Below, one piece after another: positions 1 through 7,118 of a stretch of DNA of 64,000 nt (position 1 is the first letter of the stretch; every line of letters begins with the position of its first letter). The translations under genes were made by a program, and so were the position numbers. The notes beneath the pieces are model-generated. The model saw only the letters and a list, made by a program, of their open reading frames with translations, did no database searches and was not told the DNA's origin. Source of the DNA: Polaribacter porphyrae (lineage in GTDB: Bacteria; Bacteroidota; Bacteroidia; Flavobacteriales; Flavobacteriaceae); NCBI RefSeq assembly GCF_002954685.1, contig NZ_MSCN01000001.1, forward strand, positions 186,001-250,000. The letters run 5' to 3'.

Positions 1-680
1 GATATAGAACAGCCACAAATATTGCTCCAATAAACGAAGTTTTGGCTGCTGGTATGGTTTTGTTGTCTGGTTATACAGGTGATGAAAACTTTATAGACCC
101 CATGTGTGGTTCTGGTACAATACTGATTGAAGCTGCAATGATTGCCAATAATATTCCTGCAAATATTAACAGAAAATTGTTTGCTTTTGAAAATTGGAAA
201 GATTATGATGAAGATTTGTATTTTACTATTCAAGATGCTTTGTTGAAGAAAATCCATTCTTCGCATTTTAAGATAATGGGTTTTGATAAAGCACCTTCTG
301 CAGTGCAAAAAGCAAAAGCAAATGTAGAAAACGCCAATTTAGATGAATTTATTGGAGTACATCATGTGAATTTTTTCAACTCAACCAAAGAAGTTTTTGG
401 GAATACTACTATTTTGTTTAATCCACCTTATGGAGAACGCTTAAATATAGATGTCAATGAATTTTATAAGAAAATAGGAGACACCCTTAAACACAATTAC
501 CCTGGTTCAACAGCTTGGTTAATTACTTCAGATACAGATGCTTTAAAATCTGTAGGTTTACGAACTTCTAAACGAATTGCATTAAAAAATGCAGATTTAG
601 ACTGTAAATTTGTAAAGTACGAGTTATATGAAGGTTCTCGTAAAATAAAGACTAGAAAAAGTAATTCTGAAGACGAGTAA
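1..680 (+). CDS. RlmL-like THUMP-class RNA methyltransferase, 3' part only
   Basis: The reading frame is open from the left edge (first full codon at base 3), so the start and any THUMP domain lie outside the window. What remains is the SAM-dependent Rossmann methyltransferase domain. It has a SAM-binding loop (DPMCGSGTILIEAA), a following acidic region, and the NPPYGER motif typical of N6-adenine or N2-guanine RNA methyltransferases. The family (COG0116, RlmL N-terminal half) methylates 23S rRNA guanine in E. coli. There is no RlmK-like second methyltransferase domain; the protein ends about 70 residues after NPPYGER with a basic/acidic tail, as is usual in Bacteroidota. The fold is certain; the exact rRNA target is inferred. 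Confidence 0.85.
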   Translation, partial: YRTATNIAPINEVLAAGMVLLSGYTGDENFIDPMCGSGTILIEAAMIANNIPANINRKLFAFENWKDYDEDLYFTIQDALLKKIHSSHFKIMGFDKAPSAVQKAKANVENANLDEFIGVHHVNFFNSTKEVFGNTTILFNPPYGERLNIDVNEFYKKIGDTLKHNYPGSTAWLITSDTDALKSVGLRTSKRIALKNADLDCKFVKYELYEGSRKIKTRKSNSEDE

Positions 681-881
681 ACCTCTATATTTTGAATAAT
701 ATTGAAACAAAATATAATCTTATTTTTTTGCTAATAATGTCTTGCATAATCAGTTCTGTAGTTGAGAAACTAATTGAGAAATATTTATGAACTAGAAGAA
801 TTTTCTTCGGAAGTTACAAGCAGATTTAGGCAGAATCAAGCAATTAATTATCCATTTTTGACGACAGTGAACTTTACTGAT

Positions 882-2138
882 TTAAAAGAAAGCTCTAATT
901 CTATTATATAGATTATGCAATTTCAATTTTGTCTTTTCGCTTGTAGTAGAATTGTCAAATGTGTAGTTGTATCCTAAACTTACCAAAGCATTATAAACCC
1001 AATTATGATTAGAGCTATTTAATGTACTTGCTCCAGTATTTCCTAAAAATATATAACCAAGTTCTGTTTTAGGGTCGAACCACATCATTGTTGTAATACA
1101 ATTATCTCCACCATCCATTCCTGTCAATTGATAGGTAATTCCATAGTTATTTCTATCTATCATAAAAAACAAACCATTATTATCATCTTCAAGACTAGTA
1201 ATTGAGCTACTTAATTGTGGTGAGAGTAGTTTGTTAAAAGAATCTGGTTTCAAAAGATTTTTATCTCTTGAAATAATTGCTTGGCAGTATTTGGTTAAAT
1301 CTTGAATATTAGTAATCATATCTCTACTAGGATATAATATTACACCACTGGTTTGAACATTAGAAATTGAGTCCTCAACAGGTTGATAATATTTCGTATG
1401 CAGTAAAGAATCACTTTTAGATGCTGTCCAATATGTGTTATTTAGTTTGAGTGGATTAAAAATATGAATTTGTGTGAAATCTGAAAATGAAGTTTCTGAT
1501 ACAATTTCAACAATATAAGCTGCTAAACTTGCACCAATATTAGAATAATTCCAATCAGACCCTGGCTTAAATTTGGTAAACGTAACCTTTCCATACTTAC
1601 CTTGTTGAAAATAATCACTCATAAACGAATTCAAGCTTTTGCTTTTTTCAGTTTCTTCTATATATAAAGATTCTACAACTAATTCATTATAATCTAATGA
1701 TGATGTGTGTGTAGCCAATTGTTTAATCGTAATTTCTTCTTTTGGAAAATTCGGATTGTAAATTTTAAAAGGAAGATGTTTATTTATTGGGTCATCAATA
1801 GTTAATAATTTCAGTTCTTCGGCTTTCATTAATGCTATACCAATTGTAGTTTTAGATATTGAGGCAATATACTGTTGCGTATTTGTAGTGTAAGGTATTT
1901 TATTTTGTCTGTTTGAATATCCAAATCCATTAGAATAAATGATACTATCTGCATTAAAAACAGAAACAGCAAATCCGCCCATTTTATTTGGATTATAATA
2001 TCTATTCAACTTCTTTTCTATGTTAGTAAGGTTTGCATTTATATCGTCTTTACTTTGATAAAGAAGAAATGATATAAATGCAACTATTAGTAAAGTTAAA
2101 GTTAGTAATGCTTTTTTTAGTAATTTTTTAAGTTTCAT
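882..2138 (-). CDS. Serine hydrolase, class C beta-lactamase/DD-peptidase family
   Basis: The 418-residue protein has an N-terminal hydrophobic segment (about residues 9-27) that anchors or exports it. A penicillin-binding-type hydrolase domain (Pfam Beta-lactamase, PF00144) follows. The catalytic SxxK motif is SISK, in a typical ASISKTTIG context, and the YxN motif is YSN in NYSNIGASLAAYIVE. The usual third motif (HSG/HTG/KTG, commonly GHSGGDPG in this family) reads TGMDGGDNC, so the usual histidine is absent. Members hydrolyse peptides or esters in the envelope, but the substrate cannot be told. The gene stands alone, convergent with the methyltransferase gene, with a 190-base AT-rich upstream region in which I see no clear promoter. 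Confidence 0.85.
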   Translation of the reverse strand: MKLKKLLKKALLTLTLLIVAFISFLLYQSKDDINANLTNIEKKLNRYYNPNKMGGFAVSVFNADSIIYSNGFGYSNRQNKIPYTTNTQQYIASISKTTIGIALMKAEELKLLTIDDPINKHLPFKIYNPNFPKEEITIKQLATHTSSLDYNELVVESLYIEETEKSKSLNSFMSDYFQQGKYGKVTFTKFKPGSDWNYSNIGASLAAYIVEIVSETSFSDFTQIHIFNPLKLNNTYWTASKSDSLLHTKYYQPVEDSISNVQTSGVILYPSRDMITNIQDLTKYCQAIISRDKNLLKPDSFNKLLSPQLSSSITSLEDDNNGLFFMIDRNNYGITYQLTGMDGGDNCITTMMWFDPKTELGYIFLGNTGASTLNSSNHNWVYNALVSLGYNYTFDNSTTSEKTKLKLHNLYNRIRAFF

Positions 2139-2328
2139 CTTTTGATTGATTTAGTTTACAATTAAGACGATAAACTTAAAATATGGTTACAGGATAATGT
2201 TTTTAATTTTGTGCAATTTGAATATGTTCATGTAGCGTTTTTAACGTTTTATAAATATTTTTTGTTAAACACCAAACGTTAATGGCATTTGTAATTTATA
2301 ATCATAATCGCAACAGAAAAACATTTTT

Positions 2329-3450
2329 TTAATCTAAACTTTTCTCAAAAATTCGGTATTTCTTATAAATTGTATGCTCCATTCTTTCTATAATAGCTCT
2401 CATTTTAGTGTTTTCTTCCAAAATTAAATGGCTGTCTAAAACTGTTAAATTATTTGATCTTGCAGCATCTAATAATGCAATATTTAATAAAGCTACCAAA
2501 CCAGAATTTCTAATATTTTCATCTACACAACCCAATAATAAGTTTAATTGGTTAGTTTTTTTAAATGCTTTTAAAATATGTAGAAACCCAAAAGGAAATA
2601 ACCTTCCTTTTGTTTTTTTAAAGCCTTCAGAAATATCTGGCATTGCCACTACAAAAGCTACAATAGTATTACTAGCATCTAATACCAACTTTATATATTG
2701 AGGTTTTAATAAAGGCAAAAAGCGTTCAGAAAACTCTTTAGCTTCTTTATCATCTAAAGGAGCAAAACCATAGATATCTTTGTAGGTTTTATTAATAAGT
2801 TGAAATACATCATTTATATAAGGTTTTACCTGATTCGATTTTTTAAACTCCTTAACTTTGTAACCATTTCTAGTTGCTCTTTCTGCAATTCTAGTATAAA
2901 TTTCTGCTGTTTTTTCAGGTATTTTTGCAGTGTATTGAAAAATGTCTAATTTCTTTTGATAACCATTTCTTTCAGTATGAGAAATCATATATTCGTAACT
3001 ATGGTTGGTAACCATTACTGTAATTTGTTCTTTAAAACCTTCAATTAAAAAACCTTGCGGATCTTTATCAGAAAACCCTAAAGGTCCAATAATTTTGTCC
3101 ATTTGTTTTTCTTTTCCCCAAGCTTCAACAGCAGTTATTAATTTGTCATAGACTTCAGCATCATCATAACACTCTAGTCCAAAAAAACGCACATTTTTTT
3201 CATTACTTCCTTTATTGTAAATATGGTTAATGATTCCCATAATTCTGCCAACAATTGCATTGTTTTTCTTTGCTAAATAGAGAATAGTATTACAATGTTC
3301 AAACGAATGATTTTTGGTTTTGTCAAAGATTTTCCACTCATCAGAAATTAAAGGAGGTAACCACTCTTTATGATTCTTATGAATGGTATAAGGCAACATA
3401 ATAAATTGCTTTAATTCCTTTTTAGTATGGACTTCTAAAAGTTGAATCAT
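2329..3450 (-). CDS. GNAT-like N-acyltransferase family protein
   Basis: A 373-residue soluble protein of a type common in Bacteroidota and usually annotated as a GNAT-family or hypothetical protein. The N-terminal half has the acyltransferase-like features: an IVGRIMGIINH strand and a PLGFSDKDPQGFLIEGF segment. A second GNAT-like unit follows in the C-terminal half (LVLDASNTIVAFVVAMPD). No signal peptide is visible. Its ATG overlaps the stop of the upstream PAP2 gene by four bases (ATGA), so the two are translationally coupled and it is the last gene of the hydrolase operon. The role is unknown; an acyl transfer in lipid or envelope chemistry is a guess from context. Confidence 0.65.
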   Translation of the reverse strand: MIQLLEVHTKKELKQFIMLPYTIHKNHKEWLPPLISDEWKIFDKTKNHSFEHCNTILYLAKKNNAIVGRIMGIINHIYNKGSNEKNVRFFGLECYDDAEVYDKLITAVEAWGKEKQMDKIIGPLGFSDKDPQGFLIEGFKEQITVMVTNHSYEYMISHTERNGYQKKLDIFQYTAKIPEKTAEIYTRIAERATRNGYKVKEFKKSNQVKPYINDVFQLINKTYKDIYGFAPLDDKEAKEFSERFLPLLKPQYIKLVLDASNTIVAFVVAMPDISEGFKKTKGRLFPFGFLHILKAFKKTNQLNLLLGCVDENIRNSGLVALLNIALLDAARSNNLTVLDSHLILEENTKMRAIIERMEHTIYKKYRIFEKSLD

Positions 3451-4301
3451 AGTTTAAAATTGGGCATTTTAAGATATAAAACACTTGTTAAATATAGCAC
3501 AATTGGAACATAAATAATACCAGCTATTGCATCTATAGCATAATGTGCTTTTATATAAACTGTAGAAAATATCAATAGAAATACAAATGGCAGTGCTATT
3601 TTAAAAAAAGTCTTTGCTCTTTTTCTTATAAATACTAAAATAATCAATGAAATGCCAACGTGTGAACTAGGGAAAGCACCTGTAGGTTGCTCTGCTTTCT
3701 GAATAAAGTGCATTATTTTATCGAATATAAAAGCATCTGGAAGATTTTTTTCTGGTGATGAAAAATAAAATTGTGGACCAGTAGCAGGAAAAAAACAAAA
3801 GAATAAATAAAACAATAACATAGATGATGTTAACTTGAAAAACAGCTCTTCACGTTCTTTTTCTAATTTAAAATTGGTAATGAAAACAAATACAATTATA
3901 ATGATGTAAAATAAGAAATACCCTAAATACATCAACTCACTAAAGATAGGATTTGCAAAGTAATTGGAAAATGCGATACTGGGTTGAAAACCAAATAAAA
4001 GACTATCTAAATCTACTAAATAATTGTCTAAATTATTGAATATTAGTTTATTGTAGTAAACGGTTTCAGTGTAAAATAGCACGCTGAATAAAATAGGGTA
4101 ACAGTTTCTTAATAAATTAATAAATGTGGATTTTACTTTCGCATCTAAAAATATCAGTGCAATTCCAAAGCTTAACAATAAACCTCTTGTAAAAAAAAGT
4201 TCTAAAAATTTATTGAAATCATTGTCAGATAAAAACAACAAAATAGTAGTAATAAAAACATAACAAAAAAATAGGATGTCAATTTTTTTAATTTGAAACA
4301 T
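3447..4301 (-). CDS. PAP2-superfamily integral membrane protein (inositol phosphorylceramide synthase-like)
   Basis: A 284-residue polytopic membrane protein with about six hydrophobic segments. Conserved PAP2 motifs are visible near the C-terminus: GAFPSSHVGIS carries the catalytic SSH, and HYAIDAIAGI carries the second histidine and aspartate. Upstream, FFPATGPQFYF matches the PAP2_3 group (PF14378), which includes phosphatases and inositol phosphorylceramide synthase-like phosphotransferases. The predicted job is transfer or removal of a lipid phosphate head group at the membrane. The gene is fourth in a five-gene minus-strand operon, 50 bases after a hydrolase gene and overlapping the GNAT-like gene by four bases. 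Confidence 0.8.
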   Translation of the reverse strand: MFQIKKIDILFFCYVFITTILLFLSDNDFNKFLELFFTRGLLLSFGIALIFLDAKVKSTFINLLRNCYPILFSVLFYTETVYYNKLIFNNLDNYLVDLDSLLFGFQPSIAFSNYFANPIFSELMYLGYFLFYIIIIVFVFITNFKLEKEREELFFKLTSSMLLFYLFFCFFPATGPQFYFSSPEKNLPDAFIFDKIMHFIQKAEQPTGAFPSSHVGISLIILVFIRKRAKTFFKIALPFVFLLIFSTVYIKAHYAIDAIAGIIYVPIVLYLTSVLYLKMPNFKL

Positions 4302-4351
4302 TTTACTTTTTAATGAGTTGTGGGGTTTAAATTTTTAAAATTTAAATTCAT

Positions 4352-5209
4352 TTAATCTTTTTCTAGAATTAATTGTAGCCACTTTTCCGGTTTTTCTAGC
4401 ATTAAAAAATGCCCACAATTTTCTATCCAAATTAATTGATTGTTTTTTATTTCATCAGAAAGTAATTTAGCAATTTTTGGAACAGCAATTGGATCATTTT
4501 TTGCCCAAATAATTTTTGTTGGAATATTAGTTTCTTTTAAAGCTCCTACCCATCTATGCCAAAAATAATAACGCTCGTTTATATAATTGGTCAATTGATG
4601 AATAACTTTTCTACCTTCATTATTTTCTAATTGAAACCACATTTCTTTTAATTCTTGGTCTGAAACTCTGGTTTTGTCAAAATAAATATTACGCATGTTC
4701 TTCTTAAAAATAGGGAAGTTGGTTAAGCTAGCTACAAATTTTCCTGTAGTTTTATTTTTCAATAATTTTTGAATTAAACGTAATTTAGAATGTTCTATAT
4801 GAATACTGCCATTGCATAAAATAAGTTCATCAATTTGTAAATTAATTTGTTTTTTATAGTGTCTTGCAATGATTTCTGTAGCAACAGAAGTGCCATAATC
4901 GTGTGCTAATAGTGTTACTTTTTTTAAACCTAGTTGTTGCCAAAGTTGTAATGCAACATCTGCTTGTTCAATTAAGGAATAGGAATAATCTAGGGGCTTA
5001 TCAGAAAAACCAAAACCTAAATGGTCGTGAATTATAACTCTGTATTTTTTTGAGAGTTCAGTTAATACTTTATGATAATCAAAAGATGAAGTTGGATAAC
5101 CATGTAAAATTACAAGTGTTTCTTCAGAACTACCTTCATCAATAACAAAAATATTTCTATTAAAAACAGAAACAAATTTGCCTTTATTTTTCCAATCAGT
5201 ACTATTCAT
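4352..5209 (-). CDS. Alpha/beta hydrolase, haloalkane dehalogenase/epoxide hydrolase-like (copy 3)
   Basis: The 285-residue protein has an alpha/beta hydrolase fold with an intact triad. The oxyanion-loop motif is HGYPTSS (about residues 36-42). The nucleophile elbow is AHDYG with Asp104, the acid is in WAKNDP, and the base is His267 in CGHFLMLEKP. An aspartate nucleophile in HDxG points to the haloalkane dehalogenase/epoxide hydrolase branch rather than to serine esterases. It is closely similar to the genes at 6149 and 5275, so the three arose by tandem duplication. No signal peptide is seen, so a cytoplasmic location is likely. The substrate is unknown. Confidence 0.85.
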   Translation of the reverse strand: MNSTDWKNKGKFVSVFNRNIFVIDEGSSEETLVILHGYPTSSFDYHKVLTELSKKYRVIIHDHLGFGFSDKPLDYSYSLIEQADVALQLWQQLGLKKVTLLAHDYGTSVATEIIARHYKKQINLQIDELILCNGSIHIEHSKLRLIQKLLKNKTTGKFVASLTNFPIFKKNMRNIYFDKTRVSDQELKEMWFQLENNEGRKVIHQLTNYINERYYFWHRWVGALKETNIPTKIIWAKNDPIAVPKIAKLLSDEIKNNQLIWIENCGHFLMLEKPEKWLQLILEKD

Positions 5210-5222
5210 ATAGAAAATTAAT

Positions 5223-5242
5223 ATTCTATAAAAATATAGAAT
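5223..5242 (-). other. Intercistronic hairpin in the hydrolase operon
   Basis: A perfect inverted repeat (ATTCTATA, four A, TATAGAAT) lies in the 65-base gap between the second and third hydrolase genes. It has no clean T tract, so it may be a weak attenuator or an mRNA-processing or stability structure rather than a full terminator. Confidence 0.45.
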
Positions 5243-5274
5243 AGCAATTAGAAACTCTAAATTTATATGTTATT

Positions 5275-6138
5275 TTAAGAGTTTACTAAAAAATTGGTAA
5301 GTTTTAATGGTTTTTCTAACATAGGGTAATATCCACAACTTTCTTCAAAATGAACTTCAGTATTATCGATACTTTTTGCAAGTGAATCTACTATTTTAAG
5401 CGAGTTAGATACATCATTTTTACCCCAAAAGAATTTGATATTTATTGATGTTGTTTTTAAAGCGTTCATCCACCTATCCCAAAAAATTTTTCTTTCAAAA
5501 TCGTAGTTCGAAATAAAGTCGATTACTTCAATACCTTCATTACAAACATGTAAAGCCCACATAGTTTTAAAATCCTCATCATTTAAATTATCAACCTGAA
5601 ATAAATTTTTCTTTTTATGCTTTTTAAATACAGAAAAAGAGGACATCATTGAAGTAGTGTTTTTAGAAAATGAACATGTTTCTATATTTGTATCTTCACC
5701 TGTATCTTCATCTTCAAAGTACTTTTTTGGGACATAGTGATTAGATAAAAATAGTTGTTTTATATTAAAATCTATTAAAGAAGATTCTTTTCTAGCAATG
5801 AGTTCTGAAGCTATAGAAACTCCATAATCATGAGCAAGTATTGTCATTTGTTTAACATACAATATTTTCAATAGTTCAATAATAACATCAGTTTGCTCAA
5901 TTACCGAAAAATACTTATTAATATATTTTGTAGAAGAACCAAAGCAAATTAAATCAGGAATTATTACTCTGTAATGTTTACTTAATTCTGGTAATATCTT
6001 ATAGTAGTCATAAGAAGAGCATGCGTAACCATGTAAAATTAATAAAACCTCTTTGTCTGTATTTGTGTCAATAACAAATACTTCATTATCAAAAGCAGGT
6101 ATTTTTCTTCCTTTTTTTCTCCAGTTTTCTATATTCAT
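5275..6138 (-). CDS. Divergent alpha/beta hydrolase paralogue lacking the catalytic histidine (copy 2)
   Basis: The 287-residue middle member of the three tandem hydrolases. It keeps HGYACSS, the nucleophile elbow AHDYG (Asp104) and the acid region WGKNDV. However, the catalytic-base motif CGHFLMLEKP of its neighbour reads CGYYPMLEKP here, so the histidine is replaced by Tyr270. The loop HDHLGFGFSDKP of the paralogue has also changed to PDLICFGSSTKY. The frame is otherwise intact and full length, so this is not a simple pseudogene. It is probably a catalytically dead or altered member, perhaps a binding or partner protein. It starts 10 bases downstream of copy 1 in the same operon. Confidence 0.8.
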   Translation of the reverse strand: MNIENWRKKGRKIPAFDNEVFVIDTNTDKEVLLILHGYACSSYDYYKILPELSKHYRVIIPDLICFGSSTKYINKYFSVIEQTDVIIELLKILYVKQMTILAHDYGVSIASELIARKESSLIDFNIKQLFLSNHYVPKKYFEDEDTGEDTNIETCSFSKNTTSMMSSFSVFKKHKKKNLFQVDNLNDEDFKTMWALHVCNEGIEVIDFISNYDFERKIFWDRWMNALKTTSINIKFFWGKNDVSNSLKIVDSLAKSIDNTEVHFEESCGYYPMLEKPLKLTNFLVNS

Positions 6139-6148
6139 AGTTTAAAAA

Positions 6149-7030
6149 TTAGTAACGTAATAAATGTTTGAATTGTTTTTCAAAAACCATTTCCATCCAA
6201 GGTTTTGGACTCTCTAAAACAGAAAAATGTTTTTCATTTTCAATCCATTCAACATGTCTAACATCTTCAGCAGCTAAAACAATTGCTATTTCTTTAATTA
6301 TAACAGGATCGCTCTTCTCCCAGAAAATCTTTACAGGAGTTTCAGATTCTCGTAAAGCATTTGTCCATCTGTGCCAAAATGTGTAACGTTCATTAATAAA
6401 TGTACTTAAAAAGTGAATTTCTTTTTGCCCTTCATCTGAATCAAGTTGATTCCACATTTTATTAATATCGTAATCTTTATTTATGTTATAGGATAAATTA
6501 TCTTTTTTAAACCTTCGTTTAATTTTTTTGTACCCAAAGTTGGTTAGTCTAGAAATAAATTTACCAAGTTTTCTATCTTTTAGTAATCTTTTTACATTTT
6601 TTAGATGTAAATGCTCTAACCTCATGCTACTATGACACAAGAGCATCATCGTGATTTTTAAAGGAATTAAGTTGTTGTTTTTTCTAGCTAAAATTTCTTG
6701 AGCAATTGAAGTACCATAATCATGTGCTAATATGGTAATATTTTTTAAACCTAGTTTTAACCAAAGCTGTATAGCAATGTCAGCTTGGTCTATCAACGAG
6801 TATGTTAAAGAATCTGGTTTCTCTGAAAAGCCAAATCCTAAATGATCGTGAACTACAACTCTAAAGTGTTTAGCTAATTCTGGGAGTACTCTGTAATAAT
6901 GATATGAGGAAGTTGGGTATCCATGAAGAATTACAAGTGTATTACTAGATGAACCTTCGTCAATTACAAATAATTTTTTATCAGAAATGGTAACGTATTT
7001 ACCCTTTTCTTTCCATTCTTGAGCAGTCAT
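6149..7030 (-). CDS. Alpha/beta hydrolase, haloalkane dehalogenase/epoxide hydrolase-like (copy 1)
   Basis: First gene of the minus-strand operon; 293 residues. The alpha/beta hydrolase fold carries HGYPTSS, HDHLGFGFSEKP, the nucleophile elbow AHDYG (Asp104), the acid in WEKSDP and the base histidine in NEKHFSVLESP, so the triad looks complete. It is most similar to copy 3, with copy 2 more diverged. The cap region carries a lysine/arginine-rich stretch (about residues 150-180). The promoter is probably the TATTTTTG element 32 bases upstream. The substrate is unknown; the linked PAP2 and GNAT-like genes suggest lipid or small-ester metabolism, which is inference only. Confidence 0.85.
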   Translation of the reverse strand: MTAQEWKEKGKYVTISDKKLFVIDEGSSSNTLVILHGYPTSSYHYYRVLPELAKHFRVVVHDHLGFGFSEKPDSLTYSLIDQADIAIQLWLKLGLKNITILAHDYGTSIAQEILARKNNNLIPLKITMMLLCHSSMRLEHLHLKNVKRLLKDRKLGKFISRLTNFGYKKIKRRFKKDNLSYNINKDYDINKMWNQLDSDEGQKEIHFLSTFINERYTFWHRWTNALRESETPVKIFWEKSDPVIIKEIAIVLAAEDVRHVEWIENEKHFSVLESPKPWMEMVFEKQFKHLLRY

Positions 7031-7061
7031 AATATTTGGGGGATTAATATTACTATTGGTG

Positions 7062-7069
7062 CAAAAATA
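7062..7069 (-). promoter_or_regulatory. Candidate -7 promoter element of the hydrolase operon
   Basis: TATTTTTG on the minus strand matches the Bacteroidota -7 consensus TAnnTTTG. It would place transcription start near 7056, about 26 bases before the first hydrolase ATG. No clear TTG -33 box is seen. Confidence 0.45.
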
Positions 7070-7083
7070 TACTAAATTTTGAA

Positions 7084-7091
7084 TAGCTTTG
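7084..7091 (+). promoter_or_regulatory. Candidate -7 promoter element of priA
   Basis: TAGCTTTG matches TAnnTTTG. A TTG lies 25 bases upstream (7056-7058), slightly beyond the usual spacing. Transcription would start near 7098, about 20 bases before the proposed ATT start at 7119 and well upstream of the first ATG at 7212. Confidence 0.5.
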
Positions 7092-7118
7092 TCTTTTTGC
7101 TGTTAAATATATTATAAG

